Assembly: GCA_021463165.1 (NCBI GenBank) | Contig: JAJTWY010000003.1 | Location: 62,001 to 126,000, forward strand | Reading direction: 5' to 3' | Source of the DNA: Pyrinomonadaceae bacterium | GTDB lineage: Bacteria > Acidobacteriota > Blastocatellia > Pyrinomonadales > Pyrinomonadaceae | Length of the DNA: 64,000 bases | Made by a program: the position numbers and the translations under genes | The notes under the pieces: model-generated | What the model was told of the DNA's origin: nothing | What the model saw: the letters and a program-made list of their open reading frames with translations, nothing else | Databases searched by the model: none | Shown here: one piece after another, positions 18,144 to 27,348 of the stretch | Layout: every line of letters begins with the position of its first letter | Position numbering within the stretch: the stretch's first letter is position 1

Positions 18144-20252
18144 ATGGCAAAGAAAAAAAAGAGTAAAGCGCCCGAGCCGGTCGCGGTTGCGGAAGCTGAT
18201 GACGACGGCGTTGCCGAAGGGACAGTTGATCTAGATCCTGTGGTTGCGCCGTCCTCACCAAAGGAACGAGACAGTGTGTGGCTCGGTTGTTCCGCCGCAA
18301 TTGTCGCAGTGTCGGCTTTTCTAAGGTTCTTTCAGCTTGGGCTCAAGCCTTTTCATCACGATGAGGGCGTAAACGGTTTCTTCCTCACTACGCTCTTTAA
18401 GGATGGTATTTACAAATACGATCCTTCAAATTACCACGGGCCAACGCTCTATTATATCTCCGTCGCATTCGCAAAGGTGTTCGGCCTCGAGACCGTGCCG
18501 GTTCGTGTCAGTATGGCGATCTTCGGCGTATTGATGGTCGTTCTGGCCTTGTATCTGAAACGATACATTGGGCGTGTCGGTGCGCTGGTGGCGGCTCTTT
18601 TCCTGGCTCTTTCGCCTGGAATGGTCTTTATCTCGCGGTATTTCATACACGAGATCTTTTTCGTGTTCCTCAGTCTTGGGATCGCACTCTCCATTCTTCT
18701 TTTCATCGAAAAACGCCGGGCGGGGCCAGGTGCCGTAGCTTGGATGGCGGTATTGTTGTTTACGGCGGTGTCACCATTTGCCCTGCGTTTTGCGGGGTTT
18801 ATTGGGGGCGACAATGCTGGTGCCCTTCTAGTGTCGCGGATCGCGTTCTTTTTGGGTGCTGCCGGTCTCGTCTATTACCTCATCCAGCAGTTGCTGACGT
18901 GGGACGACGGCAGGCCGATGTATCTGATCCTGGCTTCGGCGTGTGTCGCGCTTCTCTTTGCAACCAAGGAAACTGCGTTCATTACGCTTGGAACCATGCT
19001 GATCGCCTGCCTCAGCGTTTGGGTCTGGAAGCAGATCCGTGACAATCCGGCGTTTCAGCGAAATTGGTTCGGGATCATCATGGGCGTGCATGGTTTCATC
19101 GCCGCGGTGCTTCTATTTAATGGCGATCGGTTGTCGGATGCGAGTAAGTTTTTTTCAAATTCGTTCTTCCCGACAAACAAGCCTGCCGAGAGTTTTGTTT
19201 TCTACGGGATACTTTTCCTTTTGATCGGGGCGCTCGCGGCATGGGCAATATTTCTTTCTGATCTGCGTCAAGAAAATGTCTCGGATCTAGCGGAGCCGGT
19301 CGAGCTCACCTGGACGGCATTCCGAAAGGCTATGGGTGACCGCACGGAGATCATTGCGATCACGGCCGGCGTCGTTACGGCGTTTCTTTATATCAGCGTG
19401 CTCTTCTTTTCCTCGTTCTTTACATTTGCTGAAGGTGTTCCGCGTGCCATCGAGGCATACGCGATATGGACCAAGACGGGAAACAAGGACCATACGCAGA
19501 ACGGCTTCTTTGGCTATCTAAAATGGGGAATGCGGATCGAGGCACCGATCATGGTGCTTTCGGTTCTTGGCGGGCTGATCGCTTTGATGAAAGGGAAGCA
19601 CCGGTTCGCGATGTACACGGGTTTTTGGGCTCTGGGACTTCTGTTAGCATATTCGATCATTCCATATAAGACACCATGGCTTGCACTTAGTTTCCTGCTG
19701 CCAATGTGTCTGATCGCGGGTTACGGCATCGGGCAGATGTTCTCGTCACGGAGCCGGAACCAGAAGTTTGCGGCGATAGCACTTGGCGGGATCGGGGCGC
19801 TCGTGCTGGCATATCAGACCTATCAACTGAACTTTGTTCGGTACGATGACGAAGACATGCCCTATGTCTATGCACACACCCGTCGCGGGCTGCTCGACAT
19901 GGTCTCCGAGATCGAACGCTATGCTGCAAAAAGCGGCAAAGGCGGCGACACGGTCATCGAGATCGTCTCGCCGGACTACTGGCCGCTAACCTGGTATCTT
20001 GCGCCGTATAAGGCGAACTTCCACGGCACCTTGATCGACTCCAATACGGCTGAAATGATCGTAGCGAAAAAGACCGATCAGGACATGGCGATGATCCAGA
20101 AGTATTCGAATCACTACAAATACGCCGGTGTATATCCATTGCGGCCTGGTGTGAACCTTGTACTCCTGGTGCGTAAGGATCTCGCCGACGAGAAAGACCA
20201 GGAGATCAATAAAGTGACCGAGTACAAACCGATCCCGGGTGTCACCAGTTAA
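18144..20252 (+). CDS. TIGR03663 (Agl23-type) membrane glycosyltransferase-like protein
   Basis: 702 residues. A Lys-rich, acidic cytoplasmic N terminus (MAKKKKSKAPEP) precedes the first membrane span. The loop after it has 'LKPFHHDEGVNGFF' and 'YKYDPSNYHGPTLYY', which I recognise as the TIGR03663 family (related to PMT/GT39 and annotated as Agl23, flippase-associated). The HHDE motif is the likely acidic catalytic or metal site. About 12 membrane spans follow, and the C-terminal 150 residues are soluble (VIEIVSPDYWPLTWYLAPY...). The start is an ATG 10 bases after the previous stop. The gene ends in a TTAA shared with the stop of the convergent small membrane protein. Confidence 0.82.
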   Translation: MAKKKKSKAPEPVAVAEADDDGVAEGTVDLDPVVAPSSPKERDSVWLGCSAAIVAVSAFLRFFQLGLKPFHHDEGVNGFFLTTLFKDGIYKYDPSNYHGPTLYYISVAFAKVFGLETVPVRVSMAIFGVLMVVLALYLKRYIGRVGALVAALFLALSPGMVFISRYFIHEIFFVFLSLGIALSILLFIEKRRAGPGAVAWMAVLLFTAVSPFALRFAGFIGGDNAGALLVSRIAFFLGAAGLVYYLIQQLLTWDDGRPMYLILASACVALLFATKETAFITLGTMLIACLSVWVWKQIRDNPAFQRNWFGIIMGVHGFIAAVLLFNGDRLSDASKFFSNSFFPTNKPAESFVFYGILFLLIGALAAWAIFLSDLRQENVSDLAEPVELTWTAFRKAMGDRTEIIAITAGVVTAFLYISVLFFSSFFTFAEGVPRAIEAYAIWTKTGNKDHTQNGFFGYLKWGMRIEAPIMVLSVLGGLIALMKGKHRFAMYTGFWALGLLLAYSIIPYKTPWLALSFLLPMCLIAGYGIGQMFSSRSRNQKFAAIALGGIGALVLAYQTYQLNFVRYDDEDMPYVYAHTRRGLLDMVSEIERYAAKSGKGGDTVIEIVSPDYWPLTWYLAPYKANFHGTLIDSNTAEMIVAKKTDQDMAMIQKYSNHYKYAGVYPLRPGVNLVLLVRKDLADEKDQEINKVTEYKPIPGVTS

Positions 20253-20584
20253 GCCAAAGCTCCGAACACAACAAGCAGAGCACCGATGACAACATGCAGG
20301 ACGTCGTCGGTGCGTGTCCATCTAAAGAGGCCTTTTGGCGCAAGGCCCAGAAGGCTCGCCGCGGCTTGGTATAGGTCGATGATGCCAAAGCCGATATTAA
20401 ATGCCCGCCAGCCCGATTCATCACAAAAAATAAGGACAACCAGTCCGAGCACGCCGAACAGGATGTGGAAAATGTTGTAAGCGGGAGCGCAGCTGGTCAG
20501 ACTCTTGTCAGCCGGGATCATAAAACCGAGAACACCGACCAAGATCAAAATGGGCGCGAAAATGGCAAGAACGTAGAAGTTCAT
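20249..20584 (-). CDS. small four-helix membrane protein, DUF4383-like
   Basis: 111 residues with four hydrophobic segments (about 5-24, 38-55, 64-82, 92-110) and almost no loops. The pattern 'NIFHILFGVLGLVVLIF' and 'DDVLHVVIGALLVVFGAL' resembles the DUF4383 family of small bacterial membrane proteins, for which no function is known. Its stop codon overlaps that of the convergent glycosyltransferase by four bases, so transcripts from both sides must overlap. Confidence 0.65.
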   Translation of the reverse strand: MNFYVLAIFAPILILVGVLGFMIPADKSLTSCAPAYNIFHILFGVLGLVVLIFCDESGWRAFNIGFGIIDLYQAAASLLGLAPKGLFRWTRTDDVLHVVIGALLVVFGALA

Positions 20585-20673
20585 CGTGTTTCGAACGACA
20601 TCCTATCACAAGAATTTGGGAATTATTAGCGTGACCGAAAACCTTTTTGGGTCAGGCCCGTATAAAGACAGAT

Positions 20674-21687
20674 ATGAACCAAAGATCGATCAGAGTCGCC
20701 GGCTTCGCCCTGTTTCTTTCGGTTGTTGTCATGTTTAGTCATTATCACAAGGGGCTTGCCCAAACCCCTAAGCCCGTACTCGTTGCCCTTAACAAGAATG
20801 AAGCATCTATGTCGATCATCGAACCGACGACCATGAAGGTCATGGGAAAGGTGCCGACGGGTGACGGCCCGCACGAAGTTGTGCTCTCGCCCGATGGTAA
20901 AACGGCATACGTTGCTAATTATGGGGGCACGACACCTGGCAACTCGTTATCGATCATCGACGTGGTTACCGCGAAAGAGATCCGAAAGATCGATCTCTCG
21001 CCGTTGGTTCGACCGCACGGCATTCAACTGATCGGCGGGAAACTTTACTTTACCGCGGAGGCGAGCCGTGCGATCGCAAGATTCGATCCAGCGACAAACA
21101 AAGTCGATTGGTTTATGGGCAGCGGTCAGAACGGAACCCATATGATCGCCGGTACTGCCGACCAGAAGAGGTTCTATACGGCCAATATCGGTTCCAATTC
21201 GATCACTGCGTTCGAATTCGCAAATATTCCGCCGGCTCCAGGTTCGTCGAAGATAACCCATATTCCGGTTGGAAAACAGCCAGAGGCGATCGATCTTTCA
21301 CCGGATGGTAGGGAGGTGTGGACCGGTCTCAACGCCGAAGGAATGGTCGAGATCGTTGACACCGCCGCTTACAAATCCGTTGCGAAGATCGACATCAAGG
21401 GCCGGCCGTACCGTGTTCGCTTTACGCCCGACGGCAAACAGGTCATCTGTACAATGATCGCCTCGAAAGAGATCCTGATCATGGAAGCAGCAACCAGAAA
21501 GGAAGTTAGAAGGATCAAGCTCGAAGGCGTGCCGCTCGGCGTTGCCTTTTCCCAAGATCGTAGGACGGCGTTTTTTACGGTTGTTCAACCGGATGAAGTG
21601 ATCAAGGTAGATCTCGTTTCAGGCGAGGTAAAAGGCAGGGTCGGGGTAGGAAATGGCCCCGACGGGATAGCTTTAGCCGGCATGTAG
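20674..21687 (+). CDS. exported YncE-like beta-propeller protein
   Basis: 337 residues from the ATG at 20674; a TTG-started extension from 20647 is rejected because the ATG sits directly before the signal peptide (ends KGLAQ). The mature part is made of about seven 40-residue repeats with 'VVLSPDGKTAYVANYGG', 'IDLSPDGREVWTG', 'VRFTPDGKQVICTM' and 'VAFSQDRRTAFFTV'. These are the YVTN/YncE propeller pattern. Such proteins are periplasmic or surface binders; the ligand cannot be predicted. The gene is followed 44 bases later by a Fis-type regulator on the same strand. Confidence 0.85.
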   Translation: MNQRSIRVAGFALFLSVVVMFSHYHKGLAQTPKPVLVALNKNEASMSIIEPTTMKVMGKVPTGDGPHEVVLSPDGKTAYVANYGGTTPGNSLSIIDVVTAKEIRKIDLSPLVRPHGIQLIGGKLYFTAEASRAIARFDPATNKVDWFMGSGQNGTHMIAGTADQKRFYTANIGSNSITAFEFANIPPAPGSSKITHIPVGKQPEAIDLSPDGREVWTGLNAEGMVEIVDTAAYKSVAKIDIKGRPYRVRFTPDGKQVICTMIASKEILIMEAATRKEVRRIKLEGVPLGVAFSQDRRTAFFTVVQPDEVIKVDLVSGEVKGRVGVGNGPDGIALAGM

Positions 21688-21731
21688 ACATTTTTCGGTA
21701 ATAGGATCGCGCTCGTTTAAGGCGGTAATGT

Positions 21732-22016
21732 ATGGCAACCCAAATAGTACTGCGATCAAACAGTCAAATGCGTGACTACCTCGAAACGCTACGCCGAGCT
21801 CTACGTGAGGTCCTAGATGAACTTGATGACCGGACTCGTATTACCCGAATGGATCCAGAGGGGATCGACTTTTACGAGACCGTTGCGCGATTTGAAGCAG
21901 ACCTTATAACCTCGGCCCTCGAAGTGGCTGGGGGAAGACAAAACCATGCGGCCCGGCTTCTCAATATGCGGCGGAGCACGCTCAACGCGAAGATGAAAGC
22001 GCTGAATCTCAGGTAG
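21732..22016 (+). CDS. small Fis-type helix-turn-helix protein
   Basis: 94 residues. The C-terminal 45 residues (FEADLITSALEVAGGRQNHAARLLNMRRSTLNAKMKALNL, shown in family order) match the Fis/NtrC-type HTH, with the 'A..LGI.R.TL..K...L' pattern present as AARLLNMRRSTLNAK. The N-terminal half is helical and charged with no receiver or AAA+ domain, so it is a free-standing Fis-like DNA binder, about the size of E. coli Fis. It lies 15 bases before the M28 peptidase gene and may be co-transcribed or may regulate the peptidase cluster; that is inference. Confidence 0.8.
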   Translation: MATQIVLRSNSQMRDYLETLRRALREVLDELDDRTRITRMDPEGIDFYETVARFEADLITSALEVAGGRQNHAARLLNMRRSTLNAKMKALNLR

Positions 22017-22031
22017 AGGACTTACAAAACC

Positions 22032-23696
22032 ATGAACAACTTATTTACGCGATCTATCCATTTTCTGATTGCTCTCACGATATTGACGTCCGGGTCGGGG
22101 GCTGCGTTTGCACAGACGAACGGCACAAAGCCGGCGGCGCGGTCTGCATCTTCCTTCGGAAATGTTGAGGCGATTTCCGCTAAACAGCTCAAGGAATACT
22201 TGACGTTTATCGCGTCAGACGAATTAGAGGGTCGGGATACACCTTCGCGTGGGCTCGACATCGCTGCCCTTTACATCGCACAACATTTGGCTAGTTGGGG
22301 TATCAAGCCCGGCGGTGACAACGGCAGCTATTTCCAGAAATTCCCTCTGAAACACTCAAAGATTGACCCAACGGTAACGCGAGTAACGCTCAGCGGTCAG
22401 GGCTTTGCTTATGGAACGGACTTTCTGAGTAGCTTTAATCCCGCCGAGATCGCCCCAACGAGTATGGTTTTTGTGGGAAACGGATGGGTCATCAGATCGA
22501 AGAACATCAATCCGTATCAGGGGATCGACATAAAAGACAAGATCGTTGTCGTCGTCAATGCCTTGCCGAAGGGCGTAACGTTTCAGGATCTGAAAGGCCC
22601 CGCAGGCGGCGACTGGTTCTCGCCGCCGCTCTATGCACAGCAGAATGGTGCAAAGGCCGTGCTTACGTTTTCTAATTTTTCGACCATGGCCAACTGGGAC
22701 TCGATCCGCTATGGTCAGCAGGACAAGGGAGTTGTGGCCTACGGTAACCAAGCTTCGCCGATCACGATCCCGTCCATCACGATGTCGCCGAAGTTGATGG
22801 CCAACCTGTTTGCGGGTGAGAAGTTCACGGCGACGGCGCTCTTCAACAAGGTGGTTACGAATGACACGTTCGAGTCGTTTGAACTGAAGCCTGAAAAGAA
22901 GGTCGGTATTACCGTAGCGGTGAAGTCTGATACGGTCTACACCCAGAATGTCGTTGGTATTCTTGAGGGCTCGGATCCGGTTCTTAGAAACGAATATGTG
23001 GCCATTGGCGCCCATTACGATCATGTAGGGATGAACCCGCTCGCAAATGGTCCCGACAAGATCTGGAATGGGGCAGATGACGATGGCAGCGGCACAGTCG
23101 CTGTAATGAATATCGCCGAGGCATTTTCGAAAGGAGAGCAAAGACCGAAGCGCTCGATGCTCTTCATTTGGCACGCCGGTGAAGAAAAGGGCCTTTGGGG
23201 CAGCGACTATTTTACCAACAATCCGACCGTTCCGATCAATTCGATAATAACGGAACTCAATATCGACATGATTGGCCGATATCAGGCTCCCGGCGAAGAG
23301 AATCATCCGCAGAACAAACGCCTTCCAAAGCCGAACGAAGTCTTTACGATCGGTTCGAAGATGATGAGCACTGAGCTCGGCGAACTCAGCGATTCCGTCA
23401 ACCGGTCGTTCTTAAATCTTAACTTCAATCTGACTTACGATGGGCCTGATCATCCGGACCAGTTCTTTTATCGCTCCGATCATTTTAACTATGCGAAGAA
23501 GGGAATCCCGATCATCTTCTATATGGATGGCGACCATGCCGACTATCATCAGCCTTCGGATTCGATAGAGAAGATCGATTTCACCTCAATGGAAAAGGTC
23601 GTCAAAACCATCTTTGCAACGGGATGGGCTCTGGCCAATAGAACAGTTCGTCCGAAGGTCGATAAACCGTTGCCGGCGTCGGTGTTAGGTAACTAG
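22032..23696 (+). CDS. exported M28-family metallopeptidase with PA-like insert
   Basis: 554 residues with a signal peptide (ends GAAFAQ). The zinc ligands of M28 are visible in order: GAHYDHVG, GADDDGSG, HAGEEKGLWGS (catalytic and zinc Glu), NIDMIGR and, near the end, DGDHADYHQPSD. Between about residues 125 and 290 lies a protease-associated-like domain (KIVVVVNALPKG... GAKAVLTFSNF). It is expected to remove N-terminal residues from peptides outside the cytoplasm. A 7-bp hairpin (23713-23719 with 23723-23729) follows the stop. It heads a run of hydrolases that continues to 27340. Confidence 0.92.
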   Translation: MNNLFTRSIHFLIALTILTSGSGAAFAQTNGTKPAARSASSFGNVEAISAKQLKEYLTFIASDELEGRDTPSRGLDIAALYIAQHLASWGIKPGGDNGSYFQKFPLKHSKIDPTVTRVTLSGQGFAYGTDFLSSFNPAEIAPTSMVFVGNGWVIRSKNINPYQGIDIKDKIVVVVNALPKGVTFQDLKGPAGGDWFSPPLYAQQNGAKAVLTFSNFSTMANWDSIRYGQQDKGVVAYGNQASPITIPSITMSPKLMANLFAGEKFTATALFNKVVTNDTFESFELKPEKKVGITVAVKSDTVYTQNVVGILEGSDPVLRNEYVAIGAHYDHVGMNPLANGPDKIWNGADDDGSGTVAVMNIAEAFSKGEQRPKRSMLFIWHAGEEKGLWGSDYFTNNPTVPINSIITELNIDMIGRYQAPGEENHPQNKRLPKPNEVFTIGSKMMSTELGELSDSVNRSFLNLNFNLTYDGPDHPDQFFYRSDHFNYAKKGIPIIFYMDGDHADYHQPSDSIEKIDFTSMEKVVKTIFATGWALANRTVRPKVDKPLPASVLGN

Positions 23697-23791
23697 TGGT
23701 TATTGTGAATGTGATCTCAAGGTGAGATCGCTGCCATTCTCGCAATCTTTCGGCTTGTGCCAGTCACTGATCAAATGGAGACCAAGCAAGT

Positions 23792-25222
23792 ATGAAAAGC
23801 CTATTTCTCTTTCTGTCGATAGTCATCCCGTTCAGCCTTGTCATTAGGGCTCAAACTGCCGCGTTTGTCGGCGTCAACGTGATCCCGATGGATCGCGAAC
23901 GCTTGATGAAAAATCAGACGGTGATCGTAAGAAACGGGGTCATCATTCAGATAGGCGATGCGGCCAAGGTAAAGGCCCCAAAGGATGCGACCGTGGTTGA
24001 CGGCAAGGGGAAATTCCTTCTTCCGGGCCTGGTCGACATGCACACTCATCTGCTATCGGATTCGGACGAATATGACGAGGCGATCGCTCCCGAGGAACTA
24101 CGGGTAATGGTGGCTAACGGGGTGACGACCGTCCGGTTTATGATCGGCACTCCTGAGCTGCTGAAATACCGGGGGCGATCCGCGGCTGGTGAGATCGTCG
24201 CACCGACGATCTACGTTGCCAGTCCTCATATAACGGGTCGCGAGCAAGGAAACAATTTTGTCGTAACGACAGTCGAGGAAGGCCGCGAGGCTGTCAGAAG
24301 ATCAAAAGCCGACGGATATGATTTTATCAAAGTTACGACCTTCATTCCGTCGCTCATCTACGAAGCGGTCGTCGATGAGGCAAAAAAGCTGGGGATTCGT
24401 GTTGTTGGCCATGCGGATGCCCGGTACGTCGGCGTTGAGCGGGCGTGGAAGGCGGGCCAGCAGATCGAGCATCTCGATGGCTATATGGAAATGCTGCTAA
24501 AACCCGAGGCTCCCATGAAACATTCGATCTCGGACATACTCATCTACGGCATCGACAACTGGAAGAGCCTTGACTATTTGGACGAATCGAGGATACCGGA
24601 GATCGCGAAGCGAACCGTCGAATCGAATGCATTTGTCGATCCGACCCACCATTTCATGAAGAACTCGTTCGGCCGGCTCCGCACGGAGGACGAGATGCGG
24701 GCCCAGCCCGATTTCAGGTTCTACCCGGCCAAGGTACAGGCCACGTGGTTCGACTTTTACAAGCGAAACAGAATGATCCGTGAAATTCCGCTCGAAAAGC
24801 GTGCGCGGTGGATCGCCCTTCGGGAAAAAATGATAAGGGCTATCTATGATGCGGGAGGTAAACTGATGACCGGTTCTGACACTCCCGAGTTTCTCTGGTT
24901 ATACGGTTTTGGACTACATCATGAGTTGAAGGCGTTGAAGGATTCCGGCATTTCCAATTATGGCGTTTTGACCGCCGGGACCAGAAACCCGCATGAATTC
25001 CTGGGCTCGCTGAATAAGGCCGGAACGATCGAAAAGGGGAAACGAGCGGATCTGATACTGCTTAATGCAAATCCACTCGATAATATTGAGGCGACCAAGG
25101 ATCGCTCAGGCGTGATGCTTAAGGGCAAATGGTACACACAAGCCGAACTCGATAGGTGGCTCGATGAGGCCGCGACGAAGATATCTGGATCGTATCATGA
25201 GCCGACGAAGGCTTCAGAATAA
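23792..25222 (+). CDS. exported amidohydrolase-family protein
   Basis: 476 residues with a signal peptide (ends VIRAQ). The amidohydrolase metal site starts with GLVDMHTHL (about residue 82); VVGHADARY and QQIEHLDGY supply later His ligands, and TGSDTPEF the conserved catalytic Asp. The C-terminal 'GTIEKGKRADLILLNANPL' is the return to the small beta domain typical of this superfamily. Imidazolonepropionase/prolidase-like relatives are common in Acidobacteria; the substrate, perhaps dipeptides or cyclic amides, cannot be read. It lies 95 bases after the M28 gene and 8 bases before the NTF2-like gene. Confidence 0.87.
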   Translation: MKSLFLFLSIVIPFSLVIRAQTAAFVGVNVIPMDRERLMKNQTVIVRNGVIIQIGDAAKVKAPKDATVVDGKGKFLLPGLVDMHTHLLSDSDEYDEAIAPEELRVMVANGVTTVRFMIGTPELLKYRGRSAAGEIVAPTIYVASPHITGREQGNNFVVTTVEEGREAVRRSKADGYDFIKVTTFIPSLIYEAVVDEAKKLGIRVVGHADARYVGVERAWKAGQQIEHLDGYMEMLLKPEAPMKHSISDILIYGIDNWKSLDYLDESRIPEIAKRTVESNAFVDPTHHFMKNSFGRLRTEDEMRAQPDFRFYPAKVQATWFDFYKRNRMIREIPLEKRARWIALREKMIRAIYDAGGKLMTGSDTPEFLWLYGFGLHHELKALKDSGISNYGVLTAGTRNPHEFLGSLNKAGTIEKGKRADLILLNANPLDNIEATKDRSGVMLKGKWYTQAELDRWLDEAATKISGSYHEPTKASE

Positions 25223-25230
25223 CAAATACT

Positions 25231-25707
25231 ATGAAAAATTGGATCTTATCGCTCGCACTGTTCACTGCACTTTGTGTTTCGGTCTTTGCCCAACAGGACG
25301 ACAAGAAAGCCGTGCTCGGTGTCGTACAGAAGCTTTTTGATGAGATGGCTGCCGCCAATGCGGCTGGCATTTTGGCTACCGGAACCTCAGACAACCAACT
25401 CGTTGCTGTTCAGAAGGGACGAGACGGAAAGAACCGCATTTCGGCTATCAACGGCGAGCAGTTCACAAAGTTCTTCACCAAGCCCGGAGCGATCAAAGAA
25501 GTGATGTACGACCCGAAGGTCCAGGTCGACGGCGACTGGGCGATGGTTTGGGGACGTTACGTATTCTTTGCGGAAGGTAAGGTTTCGCATTGCGGCATCA
25601 ATCAATTCAATTTAGTTCGCACGGATGCGGGCTGGAAGATCGCAAACGGTGCTTCGACGATCGATCCTGGCGCGTGCAACGAGAAAGAGAAGGTGATGAA
25701 GCCGTAG
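25231..25707 (+). CDS. exported NTF2-like (SnoaL/DUF4440-type) protein
   Basis: 158 residues with a clear signal peptide (MKNWILSLALFTALCVSVFAQ). The mature 135 residues follow the cone-shaped NTF2-like fold pattern: an N-terminal helix (KAVLGVVQKLFDEMAAANAAGI), then strands ending in 'DGDWAMVWGRYVFFAEGK' and 'NQFNLVRTDAGWKIANG'. The last two are characteristic of DUF4440/SnoaL-like proteins. Members bind small ligands or act as isomerases; no catalytic residues can be assigned. It starts 8 bases after the amidohydrolase stop and is probably translated from the same transcript. Confidence 0.75.
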   Translation: MKNWILSLALFTALCVSVFAQQDDKKAVLGVVQKLFDEMAAANAAGILATGTSDNQLVAVQKGRDGKNRISAINGEQFTKFFTKPGAIKEVMYDPKVQVDGDWAMVWGRYVFFAEGKVSHCGINQFNLVRTDAGWKIANGASTIDPGACNEKEKVMKP

Positions 25708-26050
25708 TTTGTCCTAAGCGCCGACACTCGATCTCTTTAATAATCGAAAAAAAATGACGGAAAAAAGACTAACCCCCGTTGTCCTCCTTCCGTCAGAGCT
25801 TTTGTGCCGCTTATGTGGGCCGGGTCGGCAGGATTCGGGCTAAGCATGACCAGGACCAAGAATGCAAAGATGATCGCATTAGCCTGGGGTTGATAGGGCA
25901 TTTCCAACTTGCTTGCGTCCTCGACGGCGTTGCCACTCGGTTTCCGACCCATCTTACGTCCGGAGCGGGGCTCCAGACTCAACCTTTAACTATTTCCCAA
26001 CCACCGCGCTACAATCTAGAAAATCTAAAATCCAGACGGAGGCTCTTCAG
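25708..26050. other. 343-base intergenic region
   Basis: I see a weak inverted repeat (gacggaa 25756-25762 with ttccgtc 25788-25794, long loop) and, at the end, the strong ribosome binding site GGAGG (26038-26042) of the M20 gene. Two overlapping short open frames here (25737-25982 minus, 25779-26054 plus) have no coding signals and are not called. Confidence 0.5.
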
Positions 26051-27340
26051 ATGAAAAGGATGTTGGTGGTCGTGGTAACCATGTTTTTGCTTATAAATCC
26101 AATGTTCGCGGTCGATATGAGCAAAGAAATTGATGCGGCGGCCGCGCGTATTATGTCGAAGGTCGTCGATTGGCGTCGGCACGTTCATCAATATCCTGAA
26201 CTTGGCAATAGCGAGGTCAAAACGGCTAAATTTGTAGCGGATCATCTGCGGCGACTCGGCATGGATGTGCGAACGGGGATCGCAAAGACCGGTGTTGTGG
26301 GTATCCTCAAAGGTGGCCAGCCGGGACCTGTTATCGCGCTTCGCGCCGATATGGATGGACTGCCGGTAACCGAACGAAACTCTTTGCCGTTTGCCTCTAA
26401 AGAGAAATCAGTATTCAACGGACAACAGGTCGGCGTTATGCATGCCTGCGGGCACGATACGCATGTGGCAATGCTGATGGGAGCGGCTGAGATACTGGCC
26501 GGGATGAAGGATCGGATCAAGGGTACCGTCGTGTTTGTTTTTCAACCTGCTGAGGAAGGGCCACCGGCCGGCGAGGAAGGCGGAGCGGCTCTGATGGTCA
26601 AGGAAGGTATGATGGACAATCCTAAGATCGAGGCCATTTTTGGAATTCACATCAATTCACAGACCGAGATCGGGAAGATCCGTTACAAAGCCGGTTCGAC
26701 GATGGCAGCGAGCGATTGGTTCGAGATAAAGATAAAGGGCAAACAAACTCACGGCGCTTATCCATGGGAGGGGATCGATCCGATCGCAACTGCTACACAA
26801 ATATATACTGGTTTGCAGATGATCGTATCTCGGCGCTCAGAACTTCCGAAGGCGCCGGTCGTTATCACAGTGGGCCGCATCAACGGCGGCGTACGCGAAA
26901 ACATTATCCCCGAAGAACTAACAATGGCCGGGACCATTCGAACGCTCGACAGCGCCATGCAGAAGGATGTCCATGCGAAGATCCGCTCGACCGTCAAGAG
27001 TATCGCTGAAAGCATGGGCGCGACGGCTGAAGTCTCGATCGACACTAAAGCACCCGTCACGTACAACACCCCCGAACTCGTCGAACGTATGCTTCCTTCG
27101 CTCTACAAGGCGGCCGGCAAGGAAAATGTCGCCGAGGCTCCGTGGGTAACCGGTGCCGAGGATTTTTCTTATTTTGGCGAAAAGGCCCCGGCGTTCTATT
27201 TCTTTGTTGGCGGCATGCCAATAGGCACGGACCCCAAACAGGCGGCTCCGCACCACACGCCGGATTTCTTCATCGACGACAGTCGGCTCGATGTGGGCGT
27301 CAAGGCGTTTTGTAACATCGTATTTGACTATCCGAGGTAG
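26051..27340 (+). CDS. exported M20-family peptidase/amidohydrolase
   Basis: 429 residues from the ATG at 26051, which has GGAGG 8 bases upstream and begins a signal peptide (MKRMLVVVVTMFLLINPMFA). The longer frame from 25913 is rejected. The M20D (hippurate/IAA-amino-acid hydrolase) pattern is clear: RHVHQYPELG near 35, ALRADMDGLPV near 95, MHACGHDTHVAML near 125 (metal Cys/His/Asp/His), then QPAEEGPPAGEEGG and the C-terminal TGAEDFSYF. It should hydrolyse N-acyl amino acids or dipeptides in the envelope. Only 8 bases separate its stop from that of the convergent pseudopilin gene, with no terminator seen. Confidence 0.9.
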   Translation: MKRMLVVVVTMFLLINPMFAVDMSKEIDAAAARIMSKVVDWRRHVHQYPELGNSEVKTAKFVADHLRRLGMDVRTGIAKTGVVGILKGGQPGPVIALRADMDGLPVTERNSLPFASKEKSVFNGQQVGVMHACGHDTHVAMLMGAAEILAGMKDRIKGTVVFVFQPAEEGPPAGEEGGAALMVKEGMMDNPKIEAIFGIHINSQTEIGKIRYKAGSTMAASDWFEIKIKGKQTHGAYPWEGIDPIATATQIYTGLQMIVSRRSELPKAPVVITVGRINGGVRENIIPEELTMAGTIRTLDSAMQKDVHAKIRSTVKSIAESMGATAEVSIDTKAPVTYNTPELVERMLPSLYKAAGKENVAEAPWVTGAEDFSYFGEKAPAFYFFVGGMPIGTDPKQAAPHHTPDFFIDDSRLDVGVKAFCNIVFDYPR

Positions 27341-27348
27341 GTACGAAG

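Noticed and set aside
22356..23306. 316-codon minus-strand frame inside the M28 peptidase gene
   Set aside because: Antisense shadow of a gene with complete catalytic motifs.
25737..25982. 81-codon minus-strand frame with one hydrophobic stretch
   Set aside because: It could be a small membrane protein, but lacks a ribosome binding site and overlaps another frame; support is too weak.
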